DNA from: Microbacteriaceae bacterium VKM Ac-2855
GTDB lineage: Bacteria > Actinomycetota > Actinomycetes > Actinomycetales > Microbacteriaceae
Direction: 5' to 3'
DNA: 64,000 bases
NCBI GenBank assembly: GCA_013204985.1
Contig: JABMLG010000007.1
Location: 207,656-271,655 of the forward strand
The notes beneath the pieces are model-generated. The model worked only from the letters and a program-made list of their open reading frames with translations. It was not told the origin of the DNA and ran no database searches. This document shows, piece by piece, positions 1 through 8,986 of this stretch. The first letter of the stretch is position 1, and each line of letters begins with the position of its first letter. Made by a program: the position numbers and the translations under genes.

Positions 1-298
1 TCGCGCCGGCCTCGATCGCGCCGAGGATGTGGTCATCGCTCTCGTACGTCGTCAGCACCAGCACCCGCACGGTCGGATGCGCGGCGACGATCCGAGCGGT
101 CGCGCCCGCACCGTCGAGCACGGGCATCCGCAGATCCATCAGCACGATGTCGGGCAGCAGCTCCTGCGCCAGCCGCACCGCCTCCGCTCCGTCGGCCGCC
201 TCGCCGACGACCGCGAAGTCGGGCGTCGCAGCCAGCAAGCCCGCGATCCCGGCGCGCACGATGGGGTGATCATCGGCTACGAGGATCCGGATGCTCAA
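1..298 (-). CDS. NarL/LuxR-type response regulator, N-terminal part (cut by window edge)
   Basis: Only the receiver domain is inside the window; the rest lies beyond position 1. The visible 99 residues start MSIRILVADDHP, with the acidic pair at residues 9-10 and the phospho-acceptor Asp55 in LMDLRMPVLDG. This is the receiver pattern of NarL/DesR/LiaR-type regulators, which pair with HisKA_3 kinases. The start is a TTG that overlaps the stop of the upstream kinase as TTGA (295-298), so the two are translationally coupled. It is the last visible gene of an operon with an ABC-2 exporter, so it probably controls that exporter or reports on membrane or antibiotic stress. The DNA-binding domain is not visible, so the output family is inferred from the partner kinase. 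Confidence 0.9.
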   Translation of the reverse strand, partial: MSIRILVADDHPIVRAGIAGLLAATPDFAVVGEAADGAEAVRLAQELLPDIVLMDLRMPVLDGAGATARIVAAHPTVRVLVLTTYESDDHILGAIEAGA

Positions 299-1497
299 CG
301 CGCCACCTCCGCCTCGTGCTGCACCGGCACGCGCACGCGCAGCCGAGCGCCACCGCCGTCGCGGTAACCGAGCTCCACGCTACCGCCGACGAGTCCGACA
401 CGGTCGCGCATTCCGGCGATGCCGAAGCCGCTCTCCGCGTCTTCGGTGAAGCCCACCGGACCCGTGCCGTCGTCTTCCACGACCAGTTCGATCGACTCCG
501 CGGCGCCAGGCCCGTTCGACCCGCCGACGACGATCGCCACCGTTCCGGCGCCGGAGTGCTTACGGACGTTGGCCAGGCCCTCCTGCGCCGCGCGCAGCAG
601 AAGCACCTGCACGTCGCGGGGCGCATCCGCCTCGACCCGGACCGTCACGGTGACGCCGGTCTCGCGGGTGAAGCGTGTCGCCAGGCGGCGCAGCACCTCG
701 GCCAGACCGCCGTCGCCCATCGCGACCGGAGCCGACGTGGCCACCAGCGCGCGCGCCTCGCCGAGCGTCTCACGGGCGGTGGTCTCGATGAGCTCGATCG
801 TCTCGGCCGCTCGCACGGGATCGACATCGAGTTCGGCCTTGCCGCGCTGAGCCAGCAGCACCACGCTCGTCAGACTCTGCGCGATGGTGTCGTGGATCTC
901 GCGGGCGATCCGCTCGCGTTCGGCGGTCGCGCCCGCATCCCGGCTCGCGATCTCGAGCGCCCCCTGCGCGCCCTGCAACTCGGTGAGCAGACGCGCGCGC
1001 TCCTCGCCCCACTCGCCGATCCCCGTGATCCACAGGCCCAGCGCGATGCTGAACACCATCGCCAGCGTCTCGAACGAGAGGGCCTGGAAGAACGCTCCGA
1101 CGTCCCATCCCGCTCCGGCGGTGTACCCGACGATCACCGATCCGCCGATCGCGAGGGTGCCGGCCACGCCGCGTCGGCGCCCGTCGATCAGCCACCAGAT
1201 CGTGGGGATCGCGATCGCTTGCGCATTGGCCAGATTCGGCACGAACGCTGTCGCAGCGCCGCAGCCGATCACGAGCGCGACGGCGAAGGGCAGCGGATTC
1301 GCGCGGCGGCCGGATCCGCTCGCCAGCGCCGAACGGCCGAGCAGCGCGTACGCGGCGCCGATCGCGAGCACGGTGATGACACCGCCGATACGATCGGCCT
1401 CGACGCGGACCTCGGAGATCAGGGTGAAGCCGACCAGAAGGACGACGGCTGCGGCGTAGGCCGTGTCCCACCAGTTCCAGCGTGGAGTGCTGCTCAT
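295..1497 (-). CDS. DesK/LiaS-type sensor histidine kinase
   Basis: 400 residues. About five hydrophobic membrane segments occupy residues 12-160, followed by a likely coiled coil (about 160-195). The HisKA_3 dimerisation box REIHDTIAQ has phospho-acceptor His202. The HATPase_c domain carries the N-box around 304-316 (QEGLANVRKHSGA), the G1 box EDDGTG at 341-346 and the G2 region GFGIAGMRDRV at 357-367. No separate extracellular sensor domain is visible, so it probably senses within the membrane. The ATG at 1497 is preceded by TAGCCT exactly 6 nt upstream, suggesting a leaderless promoter for the kinase-regulator pair inside the operon. The exporter permease ends 29 bp upstream. Confidence 0.93.
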   Translation of the reverse strand: MSSTPRWNWWDTAYAAAVVLLVGFTLISEVRVEADRIGGVITVLAIGAAYALLGRSALASGSGRRANPLPFAVALVIGCGAATAFVPNLANAQAIAIPTIWWLIDGRRRGVAGTLAIGGSVIVGYTAGAGWDVGAFFQALSFETLAMVFSIALGLWITGIGEWGEERARLLTELQGAQGALEIASRDAGATAERERIAREIHDTIAQSLTSVVLLAQRGKAELDVDPVRAAETIELIETTARETLGEARALVATSAPVAMGDGGLAEVLRRLATRFTRETGVTVTVRVEADAPRDVQVLLLRAAQEGLANVRKHSGAGTVAIVVGGSNGPGAAESIELVVEDDGTGPVGFTEDAESGFGIAGMRDRVGLVGGSVELGYRDGGGARLRVRVPVQHEAEVAR

Positions 1498-1526
1498 GCG
1501 CCGAGGCTACGCGGCCCGCGCTCCCC

Positions 1527-2396
1527 TCACGTGTCCTTGCGGATCCAGCGGAACGTCATCCGGCTGAGTACGAGGCCCAGCACCAGCCAGATCGCGAGCG
1601 CGATGGCTACGCCTGCGAGGTCCCAGGTGCCTCCGACTTCGCTGCTCTCGAAGGAGGAGGGCAGGAAGACCGAGCGCATCCCCTGCGCGATCCATTTGAG
1701 CGGGAAGATGCTCGCGACGTTCTGCAACCAGTCGGGCAGTGTCGTGAACGAGAGGTAGGAGCCCGAGATGAACTGCAGCACGAGAAGCGGCGGCACGATC
1801 ACCGCGGTGGCGCTCTTACCCGTGCGCGGCAGACGCGACACCGCGATTCCGAGGATGGCCGAGGTCGCCACTCCGATCAGGTAGACCCAGGTGAACGTCG
1901 CCCAGAGCTGCGGATCGTCGGGTAGTGACACCCCGAAGGCGAGCGCCGCCACCACGAGCAGCAGGGCCGTCTGGGCGATGCTCGTCACCAACACCTGACC
2001 GAACTTGCCGAGGAAGTAACTCAGCACCGGGAACGGCGTGCCGGCCAGCCGCTTGAGCGTGCCGTCGCTTCGTTCGACGGCGATGTCGACGCCGAGATTC
2101 TGCACACCCGAGAGCAGGATGCCCGCCGCCACCAGTCCGGGGACGTAGTAGGCGGCCATGGTGATGCCTTCGTCGGTCTCGCTGGCCCCCATCCGCGCAT
2201 CCTCGCCGAACGCGACCGAGAAGATCGTGAGCAGCAGCACCGGGAAGAGGAAGGTGAAGAACACTTGGTCGGGAGCGCGGAAGTACGAGCGGATCTCGTA
2301 GCCGGCGCGACCGAGCCCCAAGCGGAGGGTGCGACCGGCGCCGAAAGCGGCGGGCGGTGCGATCGTGGTGACGGGAGCGGGGGCGAGGCGGGTCAC
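1527..2396 (-). CDS. ABC-2 type transporter permease
   Basis: 289 residues with six hydrophobic segments, for example FFTFLFPVLLLTIFSVAFG near residue 46 and IALAIWLVLGLVLS near the C-terminus. The topology matches ABC-2 membrane proteins of the daunorubicin/drug-export class. The start is GTG at 2396, overlapping the TGA of the ATPase gene as GTGA, so the two subunits are co-translated. With the ATPase it should form a homodimeric or half-size exporter in the cytoplasmic membrane; the substrate cannot be read from sequence. The linked two-component system suggests induction by a membrane-active compound, which is inference. Confidence 0.92.
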   Translation of the reverse strand: MTRLAPAPVTTIAPPAAFGAGRTLRLGLGRAGYEIRSYFRAPDQVFFTFLFPVLLLTIFSVAFGEDARMGASETDEGITMAAYYVPGLVAAGILLSGVQNLGVDIAVERSDGTLKRLAGTPFPVLSYFLGKFGQVLVTSIAQTALLLVVAALAFGVSLPDDPQLWATFTWVYLIGVATSAILGIAVSRLPRTGKSATAVIVPPLLVLQFISGSYLSFTTLPDWLQNVASIFPLKWIAQGMRSVFLPSSFESSEVGGTWDLAGVAIALAIWLVLGLVLSRMTFRWIRKDT

Positions 2397-3262
2397 GCCG
2401 ACTCACCGACCGTCGTCGTCTCGGTCGCGTGGATGAGGTCGAGATAGATGTCCTCGAGGCTCGGACGAACCACCTCGAGGCCGATCGGTTCACCGAGTCG
2501 CTCGCGCAGCGACCCCACCAGTGCCGCGGGCTCGGTGGTGCGCACCGAGCGCTGCTCGCCACGTTCCTCCCACCGCACGACCGGCACGCGCGCATCCGCC
2601 CCGCCGATCTCGTCGATCCGGCCGATGTCGAGGAGGCTGCCGCCCGCGATGACGGCGGCCCGATCGCCGAGCTGCGCCGCCTCGTCGAGGTAGTGCGTGG
2701 TGAGCAGGATGGTGGTGCCTTCCGATTTGAGCTGGCGGATGAGCTCCCAGAACTGGTGCCGCGCCTCGGGATCGAATCCGGTGGTCGGCTCGTCGAGGAA
2801 GAGCAGCTCGGGCCTGCCGATGATGCCGAGCGCCACGTCGACTCGACGCTTCTGCCCGCCCGAGAGCTTGCCGATGCGAGAGCCGGCCTTCGCCGTCAGG
2901 CCGACGGCGTCGATCGTCTCGTCGACACCGCGTGGATGCGGGTAGAAGCTCGCGAAGTGCGAGATCTGCTCGCGGACCGTCGCGTTGCCCGACTCGCCGC
3001 TGGACTGCAGCACGATGCCGAGGCGGGCCTTCCAGTCGAGGCCGCCGCGCTGCGGATCGACGCCGAGCACGGTCGCCGTGCCTCCGCTGCGATCGCGATA
3101 GCCCTCGAGGATCTCGATCGTGGTCGATTTGCCGGCGCCGTTCGGGCCGAGCAACGCGAACGTCTCGCCCCGCTCGATGTCGAACGAGACACCGCGCAGG
3201 GCCTGAGCGTCGCCGTAGCTCTTCGCGAGATCGCGGACCTGCACCGCAGAGGAATTCGTCAT
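2393..3262 (-). CDS. ABC exporter ATP-binding protein (DrrA-like)
   Basis: 289 residues with Walker A GPNGAGKS, signature LSGGQKRR, Walker B LLFLDEPT and the following switch histidine region LLTTHYLDEAAQL. This is the order and size of DrrA/CcmA-type ATPases that energise ABC-2 permeases. The start chosen is the ATG at 3262 (MTNSSAVQVRDL). A CACGAT hexamer lies exactly 6 nt upstream (3269-3274), the same geometry as other leaderless starts in this window. An in-frame upstream start would add about 21 basic residues with no family support. It is the first gene of a four-gene unit: ATPase, permease, kinase, response regulator. Confidence 0.94.
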   Translation of the reverse strand: MTNSSAVQVRDLAKSYGDAQALRGVSFDIERGETFALLGPNGAGKSTTIEILEGYRDRSGGTATVLGVDPQRGGLDWKARLGIVLQSSGESGNATVREQISHFASFYPHPRGVDETIDAVGLTAKAGSRIGKLSGGQKRRVDVALGIIGRPELLFLDEPTTGFDPEARHQFWELIRQLKSEGTTILLTTHYLDEAAQLGDRAAVIAGGSLLDIGRIDEIGGADARVPVVRWEERGEQRSVRTTEPAALVGSLRERLGEPIGLEVVRPSLEDIYLDLIHATETTTVGESA

Positions 3263-3364
3263 CCTCCGATCGTGCCGGATGCATCCCACCGCCGACAGGT
3301 CCCGGCGGACGACACGGGCGTCCACCGATGGGTGGATGCGCCCCCGCTCCCCCCGAACCCATCC

Positions 3365-3437
3365 TGCGAGGGACCCCTCCTGTGCGCGTCGGACCCGCCC
3401 TGGGCGGGTCCGACGCGCACAGGGCGGGTCCCTCGCA
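3365..3437. repeat. 73-bp palindromic repeat, copy 1 of 3
   Basis: Two 36-nt arms (3365-3400 and 3402-3437) are complementary at 34 of 36 positions with a one-base centre, so the single strand would fold into an almost unbroken hairpin. The same element recurs at 29878-29950 and 43618-43690 with identical length; the first 32 bases are the same in all three copies. This copy sits between divergently transcribed genes (3262 minus, 3546 plus), where a terminator is not needed. A smaller palindrome (3318-3340) lies beside it. It resembles REP/MITE-like intergenic palindromes; I do not recognise a named family. Confidence 0.9.
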
Positions 3438-3545
3438 AGACCGGTCGGGCGTGATCGTCACCGTCGCACGCGATGACGCCGGATCCTGCCGCGCGAATGC
3501 CTCGCTTCAACTCGCCTAGACTCCGGGAGGATCGGGGGGAGAGGG

Positions 3546-4451
3546 ATGGACACCGAGCCACTGCCTGAGCGCGAGCGCGATGTGATGGCTTACCTGAAGG
3601 GGTGGGCGCCGAATCCCGGCGATTCCGCTGAGCCGATCCCCCCGACGGTGTCGGACCCGACTCCGGCGGTCGAACCGGATCGGCCCGCGCTCCCTCCCAC
3701 CCCCGACGTCCGTCCTGACCTCCGGCCCCGCCGGGCTGCTCGTGCCGAGGTGGCCGTTCCGGCCGAGACCCGGTACGTGCAGAACGCGCGCCGCGTCATC
3801 GTGGCAGTCGTCGTCGTCCTCATGGCCGTGATCGCGTTCACTCTCGCTCGCGCCGAGACGTCGCCGGGCACCGGGGAACGCACTGTGGCGATCCCGGTGT
3901 CATCGCCCGCACTGGAGCCGTCGTCCGAGGTACCTGTCCCTCCCGACGCCGACCCCGCCCCCGCCGCAGACTCGGCCGTCGTCGTGGGGCTCGACCGCGA
4001 TGCCGTGTTCGAGCCCGGTTCCCCTTTTCTTCGGCTGATCTCCTCCGCCGACTGGGCGGTCGACGCGGACGACGCCCGCACTCTCCGTCAGACGACGAGC
4101 GGATGCGCCCTGCGCACGACGCGGATGTCCTTGGAGCCTGATGCGCAGACGCGCCACGACGACGTGGCGACGACCGAGGCGATCGACGCGGTCGCGGCGC
4201 GGTACAGGGCCGAGGTGGTCACCCCGCTCGAGCCGGTGGCGATCGGCGGCGTCGCCTTCGCCGTGACGCGGCTGGAAGAGGTCGACGTGCCCAGCGCGAG
4301 CGTGCCGTCCTCCGTCGTCGTCATCGCCCGCGGGATGCCCGGGGCGGCCACGCGACTCGTCGCCGAACTCGTCTGTCCGACCGAGGCATCTGGTCAGGAA
4401 TCGACGTCTATCGCCGGGGCGGCTGCGTCACTCCAGCTCGGCACGGTCTGA
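3546..4451 (+). CDS. Uncharacterised protein with one membrane anchor
   Basis: 301 residues. A proline-rich cytoplasmic N-terminus (about residues 1-78, starting MDTEPLPERERDVMAYLKG) is followed by one membrane segment (about 79-101, VIVAVVVVLMAVIAFTLA), an acidic/proline linker and an outer domain of about 160 residues with two cysteines (in SGCALRTT and ELVCPTE) that could form a disulfide. The start follows a purine-rich ribosome binding region (GGGGGGAGAGGG), and a TAGACT -10-like hexamer lies about 23 nt further up. I do not recognise the family. The shape suggests a membrane-tethered extracytoplasmic protein. Confidence 0.8.
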   Translation: MDTEPLPERERDVMAYLKGWAPNPGDSAEPIPPTVSDPTPAVEPDRPALPPTPDVRPDLRPRRAARAEVAVPAETRYVQNARRVIVAVVVVLMAVIAFTLARAETSPGTGERTVAIPVSSPALEPSSEVPVPPDADPAPAADSAVVVGLDRDAVFEPGSPFLRLISSADWAVDADDARTLRQTTSGCALRTTRMSLEPDAQTRHDDVATTEAIDAVAARYRAEVVTPLEPVAIGGVAFAVTRLEEVDVPSASVPSSVVVIARGMPGAATRLVAELVCPTEASGQESTSIAGAAASLQLGTV

Positions 4452-4536
4452 GCATCCGGCCCGCAGAACGCCGTTCGGCTCGCCGGATCACGCGGATCCG
4501 ACGAGCCGAAGCGCGTTCGACGTGCCGAGCGCGGGC

Positions 4537-5733
4537 CTACGCGAACAGCTTCTGCAGGCGCTGCACGCCCTCGAGGAGCTGCTCGTCGCCGAGCGCGTAC
4601 GACAGGCGCAGGTAGCCGGAGGGGCCGAACGCCTCACCCGGAACGGTCGCGACCTCGGCCTGCTCGAGGATGAGGTCGGCGAGCTCGAGCGAGGTGGTCG
4701 GCGTCACGCCGCCCCATTCGCGACCGAGCAGACCCTGCACATCCGGGTACACGTAGAACGCGCCCTCGGGGGTCGGGCAGTGGATGCCGTCGATCTTGTT
4801 GAGCTCGGCGACGATCACCGTGCGGCGGCGATCGAAGGCCTGACGCATCTCCTCGGCCGCGTCCTGCGGGCCGGTGAGCGCGGCGATCGCGGCCCGCTGC
4901 GAGATGTTCGAGACGTTGCTCGAAAGGTGCGACTGCAGGTTGGCGGCGCCCTTGATCGCATCCGCGGGGCCCACCATCCACCCCACGCGCCAACCCGTCA
5001 TCGCGTACGTCTTCGCGACGCCGTTGACCAGGATCGTGCGGTCCTGCAGCGCGGGCACGGCCTCGACGATCGAGAGCGCCTTCACACCGTCGTAGGTGAG
5101 GTTCTGGTAGATCTCGTCGGCGATCACCCAGAGGCCGTTCGCCGCGGCCCACTCGCCGATGGCCGTCGTCTGCTCGGGGGAGTAGACCGCGCCCGTGGGG
5201 TTCGACGGCGACACGAACAGCAGCACCTTGGTCTTCTCGGTGCGCGCGGCTTCGAGTTGCTCGACGGTGACCAGGTAGTTCTGCTCCGAGCCCGCGAATA
5301 CGTCGACCTGCACCCCGCCGGCCAGTTTGATCGCTTCGGGATAGGTGGTCCAGTAGGGCGTGGGTACGAGCACCTCGTCGCCGTCGTCGAGCAGCGTCTG
5401 GAACGCCTGGTAGACGGCCTGCTTGCCGCCGTTGGTCACGATCACCTGCGAGGGGTCGACGGCCCAGCCGCTGTCGCGCGCCGTCTTGTCGGCGATCGCC
5501 TTCTTCAACTCCGGCAGGCCCGCAGCCGGGGTGTAGCGGTAGTTCTTCGGGTCGAGCACGGCAGCGGATGCGGCCTCGACGATGTGCGCGGGCGTCGCGA
5601 AATCGGGTTCACCGGCCGCATAGGAGATCACCGGCCGCCCCTGGGCCTGCAGGGCCTTCGCCTTCGCGTCGACCTTCAGGGTCGCGGATTCGGCGATGGC
5701 GGCGATACGAGCGGAGATACGGCGTTCAGACAC
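4537..5733 (-). CDS. Class I pyridoxal-phosphate aminotransferase (aspartate aminotransferase-like)
   Basis: 398 residues, full length for the fold-type I family that transfers amino groups between aspartate or similar amino acids and 2-oxoglutarate. Visible motifs are the substrate loop YAAGEPDF near residue 38, the SPSNPTG turn at 175-181, the PLP-contact ADEIY at 205-209 and the Schiff-base lysine Lys241 in [15 protein letters not shown], followed by the conserved GWRVGW. Family members next to secE-nusG in actinobacteria are usually annotated as aspartate transaminase. The GTG start at 5733 lies 6 nt after TATGGT, again a leaderless arrangement. Transcription runs away from the tRNA-secE block. 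Confidence 0.93.
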   Translation of the reverse strand: MSERRISARIAAIAESATLKVDAKAKALQAQGRPVISYAAGEPDFATPAHIVEAASAAVLDPKNYRYTPAAGLPELKKAIADKTARDSGWAVDPSQVIVTNGGKQAVYQAFQTLLDDGDEVLVPTPYWTTYPEAIKLAGGVQVDVFAGSEQNYLVTVEQLEAARTEKTKVLLFVSPSNPTGAVYSPEQTTAIGEWAAANGLWVIADEIYQNLTYDGVKALSIVEAVPALQDRTILVNGVAKTYAMTGWRVGWMVGPADAIKGAANLQSHLSSNVSNISQRAAIAALTGPQDAAEEMRQAFDRRRTVIVAELNKIDGIHCPTPEGAFYVYPDVQGLLGREWGGVTPTTSLELADLILEQAEVATVPGEAFGPSGYLRLSYALGDEQLLEGVQRLQKLFA

Positions 5734-5802
5734 CGTTCAACCATATCCGCGCGCGGATGCCGCTCGCAGGATGCAGCGTGCTTTCGAGCCGGTCGTCGCC
5801 GG

Positions 5803-5832
5803 TTGGACACGGCCGCGGGGCTCACGTACACT
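5803..5832 (+). promoter_or_regulatory. Probable promoter of tRNA-Trp/secE
   Basis: TTGGAC at 5803-5808 and TACACT at 5827-5832 are separated by 18 bp. The expected start site is about 5839, roughly 90 nt before tRNA-Trp. No other good promoter is seen between here and secE, so tRNA-Trp, secE and nusG may share the transcript. Confidence 0.55.
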
Positions 5833-5927
5833 CTTCCGAGGTAGTTGAATCTGCCAGTATTTCCCGCGCCTCGGCGCATCCGGAAACTGGCTCGACTACT
5901 GCCCGGGCATCCGCAACAGATGCTCGT

Positions 5928-6000
5928 AGGGCGGTGGCTCAATTGGTAGAGCAGCGGTCTCCAAAACCGCAGGTTGCAGGTTCGAGTCCTGTCCGCCCTG
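5928..6000 (+). tRNA. tRNA-Trp (anticodon CCA)
   Basis: 73 nt. The acceptor stem AGGGCGG pairs with CCGCCCT, the anticodon loop CTCCAAA presents CCA, and the T-arm contains GGTTCGAGTCC. The discriminator base is G at 6000 and the 3' CCA is not encoded in full. tRNA-Trp directly upstream of secE is a common actinobacterial arrangement. Confidence 0.98.
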
Positions 6001-6116
6001 CACATCGATTCCCGTCGCATTCGGTTCCTCCGCAGTGCGGCGGTATCGGTTCCGACAGGCGTGACAGCGTCGGTCAGCCAACACTGGAGATTCCGGTGCG
6101 GGAAAGGTGCGTGCAG

Positions 6117-6389
6117 GTGGCCGGGAAAGCAATCGACGAGCCGAGCGAGGACGTCGTCGCGATCGCGCGGCAGCAACGCGCCACGCGCCGTAATCCGTTC
6201 GCGCGCATAGCGCTCTTCATCCGGCAGGTCATCGCCGAACTGAAGAAGGTCGTCACCCCGACCCGCAAAGAGCTGGTCAACTACACGTTGGTCGTCCTGG
6301 TGTTCGTCGTCGTGATGATGGCACTCGTGTCGTTCCTCGACTGGGTGTTCGCGTTCGTCGTGACGTACGTGTTCGGCACCCCGGCCTGA
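6117..6389 (+). CDS. secE: Preprotein translocase subunit SecE
   Basis: 90 residues. The C-terminal half carries the conserved amphipathic helix (IRQVIAELKKVVTPTRKEL) and the single membrane segment (VLVFVVVMMALVSFLDW) of short Gram-positive SecE. It binds SecY and stabilises the translocon. The start is taken as GTG at 6117, 9 nt after GGAAAGG; a GTG at 6111 is also in frame but too close to that site. It sits between tRNA-Trp and nusG in the near-universal bacterial order. Confidence 0.95.
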   Translation: MAGKAIDEPSEDVVAIARQQRATRRNPFARIALFIRQVIAELKKVVTPTRKELVNYTLVVLVFVVVMMALVSFLDWVFAFVVTYVFGTPA

Positions 6390-6467
6390 TCCGCTACCGC
6401 TTTGCGGTGAGTCGCGCCCACCGGCGCCGACCGCCGCACCACCACAGATTCAGAAAGAGTGTGACGA

Positions 6468-7445
6468 GTGTCTGACAGAAACCGCGACGACGTCGACTGG
6501 GCCACGGCTGCTGAGCAGTCGTCCGAGGAGGACGAGGCGCAGGAGGGCAACACGCTCGCCCAGGCTGAGGACGCCATCCACGCCGCCGAAGAGAGCGCGC
6601 TGAGCGTCATCGACGAGAACGAGTCCGAGGAAGACCTCGAGGCCGACCTCGAAGCGGCGCTGGACGCCATCGGTGAGGTCGACGACCCCGAGGCCGACGC
6701 CATCGTCGACGAGGCGTCGCACATCGACTCCGTCGAGGAGGCCGAAGCGGCTCTCGAGGCCGTCGAGGACGAGGAAGAAGTCGCCGAAGAGGACGCCGCC
6801 GCAGAGAACGAGGACGAGGTCGAGATCGACCCGTACGAGGCCTTCCGCCAGGAGCTGCGCGGCAAGTTCGGCAAGTGGTACGTCATCCACTCCTACGCGG
6901 GCTTCGAGAAGCGCGTGAAGAGCAACATCGAGAACCGCAAGGTCTCGCTCGAGGCCGAGGACTACATCTTCGAGGTCCAGGTCCCGATGGAGGACGTGGT
7001 CGAGATCAAGAACGGCCAGCGCAAGATGGTCACCCGCGTGCGCATCCCGGGCTACGTGCTCGTGCGCATGGATCTCAACGAGGACTCGTGGTCGGTCGTT
7101 CGACACACCCCGGGCGTCACCGGCTTCGTCGGCAACGCGCACAACCCCACGCCTCTGCGTTTCGAGGAGGCCTTCAACATGTTGAAGAGCCTCGTCGAGA
7201 TCAAGGACGTCGCTCCCTCGAAGGCGGGTGGCGCGAAGGGCTCGAAGACCCAGGCCCGCACCATCACGGCCGAGGTCGACTTCGAGATCGGGGAGACCAT
7301 CACGATCAAGGAGGGTTCGTTCGCGGGTCTGCCCGGTTCGATCTCCGAGATCAAGCCCGAGAGCGGAAAGCTCACGGTCCTCGTCTCGCTCTTCGAGCGC
7401 GAGACCCCCGTCGAGCTCTCGTTCGACCAGGTCACCAAGCTCTAA
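6468..7445 (+). CDS. nusG: Transcription termination/antitermination factor NusG with long acidic N-terminal extension
   Basis: 325 residues against about 180 in E. coli. Residues 1 to about 130 are rich in Glu, Asp and Ala and low in complexity. The NGN domain begins around residue 140 (KWYVIHSYAGFEKRV), followed by the PGYVLVRMDL strand, and the KOW domain lies near residues 275-305 (GETITIKEGSFAGLPG). Acidic extensions of this type are known in actinobacterial NusG. The GTG start at 6468 follows a purine-rich AGAAAGAG. It binds RNA polymerase and links transcription to Rho or the ribosome. Confidence 0.96.
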   Translation: MSDRNRDDVDWATAAEQSSEEDEAQEGNTLAQAEDAIHAAEESALSVIDENESEEDLEADLEAALDAIGEVDDPEADAIVDEASHIDSVEEAEAALEAVEDEEEVAEEDAAAENEDEVEIDPYEAFRQELRGKFGKWYVIHSYAGFEKRVKSNIENRKVSLEAEDYIFEVQVPMEDVVEIKNGQRKMVTRVRIPGYVLVRMDLNEDSWSVVRHTPGVTGFVGNAHNPTPLRFEEAFNMLKSLVEIKDVAPSKAGGAKGSKTQARTITAEVDFEIGETITIKEGSFAGLPGSISEIKPESGKLTVLVSLFERETPVELSFDQVTKL

Positions 7446-7471
7446 CGCTTCCCGCGCAGCGCAACGGAATC

Positions 7472-7497
7472 GCCCCGGCCTTCGCGCCGGGGCTTTT
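7472..7497 (+). terminator. Rho-independent terminator after nusG
   Basis: A CCCCGGC/GCCGGGG stem with a short loop is followed by a T run (CTTTTC). It separates nusG from the rplKA transcript. The region 7498-7644 is the untranslated leader of rplK, with a possible -10 (TGATGTAAGCT) just after the terminator. Confidence 0.8.
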
Positions 7498-7644
7498 CTG
7501 ATGTAAGCTTTCGTGGGTTTGCTGCGCCCGCGCATCCGCGTGGTGTGTGCGGCGATCCACTCCACCGCGATCCGGATCCGTCCGGGTGTGCGGGAGAGCG
7601 TCCGGGAGCCCCTGGATGCTCGAACACCTAAAGAAGGAATCACA

Positions 7645-8076
7645 ATGGCACCCAAGAAGAAGGTCACCGGCCTGATCAAGCTTCAGATCAAGGCCGGCGC
7701 GGCCAACCCCGCCCCGCCCATCGGTCCGGCGCTGGGTCAGCACGGCGTCAACATCATGGAGTTCTGCAAGGCGTACAACGCTCAGACGGAATCCCAGCGC
7801 GGCAACGTCATCCCCGTCGAGATCACCGTGTACGAGGACCGCTCGTTCACCTTCGTTCTGAAGACCCCGCCCGCCGCGGAGCTCATCAAGAAGGCCGCCG
7901 GCGTCGCCAAGGGCTCGGCGACTCCGCACACCGTCAAGGTCGCGAAGCTCACCCGCGCCCAGGTCCGCGAGATCGCGGAGCAGAAGCAGGTCGACCTCAA
8001 CGCCAACGACATCGAGGCCGCCGAGAAGATCATCGCGGGCACCGCTCGCAGCATGGGCATCACGGTCGAGGCCTAA
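7645..8076 (+). CDS. rplK: 50S ribosomal protein L11
   Basis: 143 residues starting [18 protein letters not shown], with the L11 signature [19 protein letters not shown] and the RNA-binding C-terminal domain ending in ARSMGI. Length is standard. L11 forms the GTPase-associated centre on 23S rRNA. The ATG at 7645 follows AAGAAGGAA. It is followed by rplA with about 100 bp between them. Confidence 0.98.
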   Translation: MAPKKKVTGLIKLQIKAGAANPAPPIGPALGQHGVNIMEFCKAYNAQTESQRGNVIPVEITVYEDRSFTFVLKTPPAAELIKKAAGVAKGSATPHTVKVAKLTRAQVREIAEQKQVDLNANDIEAAEKIIAGTARSMGITVEA

Positions 8077-8174
8077 CAGCCTCTCGTGGCGCTTCGGCGC
8101 CGCATCCAGAACTTCAACTCGTGGGAGAGCCCGCCAGGCTCAACAACCACATTCTCGTTTCAAGGAGAAACAAC

Positions 8175-8867
8175 ATGGCACAGAAGTCGAAGGCCTACCG
8201 GGCCGCCGCAGCCAAGCTCGAAGAGGGCAAGTACTACACCTCGGACGAGGCCGTTGCCCTCGCCAAGGAGACCGGTTCCGCCAAGTTCAACTCGACCGTC
8301 GAGGTCGCGCTGAAGCTGGGTGTCGACCCGCGTAAGGCCGACCAGATGGTGCGCGGCACCGTCATCCTCCCGCACGGCACCGGCAAGACCGCTCGCGTCA
8401 TCGTCTTCGCGACGGGCGCTGCGGCGGAGGCCGCCATCGCCGCGGGTGCCGACGAGGTCGGTGGCGCCGAGCTCATCGCGAAGGTGGCCGAGGGCTACGT
8501 CGCGTTCGACTCCGCCGTCTCGACCCCGGAGCTCATGGGCCAGGTCGGTCGTCTCGGTAAGGTGCTCGGCCCCCGCGGTCTTATGCCGAACCCGAAGACC
8601 GGCACCGTGACCCCGGACGTGGCCAAGGCCGTGACCGAGATCAAGGGTGGCAAGATCGAGTTCCGCGTCGACAAGCACGCCAACGTCCACCTGGTGGTCG
8701 GCAAGGCGTCGTTCACGCAGGAGCAGCTGCAGGAGAACTTCGACGCCGCCGTCGGCGAGGTCATCCGCCTCAAGCCGTCCGCGTCGAAGGGCCGCTACGT
8801 GCAGAAGGCCGCCGTCTCGACGACCTTCGGCCCCGGCATCCCGCTGGACGTCAACGTCCTGGTCTAA
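8175..8867 (+). CDS. rplA: 50S ribosomal protein L1
   Basis: 230 residues starting [15 protein letters not shown], full length for L1, with the characteristic [14 protein letters not shown] and [14 protein letters not shown] segments. L1 forms the mobile stalk at the ribosomal E site and in many bacteria represses its own operon by binding the leader mRNA; whether the 7.5-7.64 kb leader carries such a site cannot be judged by eye. The ATG at 8175 follows CAAGGAGAAACAAC, a strong ribosome binding site. Confidence 0.98.
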   Translation: MAQKSKAYRAAAAKLEEGKYYTSDEAVALAKETGSAKFNSTVEVALKLGVDPRKADQMVRGTVILPHGTGKTARVIVFATGAAAEAAIAAGADEVGGAELIAKVAEGYVAFDSAVSTPELMGQVGRLGKVLGPRGLMPNPKTGTVTPDVAKAVTEIKGGKIEFRVDKHANVHLVVGKASFTQEQLQENFDAAVGEVIRLKPSASKGRYVQKAAVSTTFGPGIPLDVNVLV

Positions 8868-8898
8868 CCACGGCGCCGTCCTCGGATGGATCGTTCGC

Positions 8899-8929
8899 AA
8901 GGCCCTCGTGCTCCGGCACGGGGGCCTTT
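8899..8929 (+). terminator. Rho-independent terminator after rplA
   Basis: A GGCCCTCGTGC / GCACGGGGGCC stem with a four-base loop is followed by TTTC. It closes the ribosomal protein unit. Confidence 0.85.
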
Positions 8930-8986
8930 CGCGTTCCACGGAGCCGCCGCGTCGCTGGGCCCGGCGCGATCGGGTAGTTTCGGCGG

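Noticed and set aside
3365..3437. Simple rho-independent terminator
   Set aside because: This copy lies between divergent starts, has no T tract, and is repeated with constant length elsewhere.
5568..6389. A 273-codon frame running through tRNA-Trp into secE
   Set aside because: It includes the whole tRNA and has no similarity upstream of residue equivalents of SecE; the real start is the GTG at 6117.
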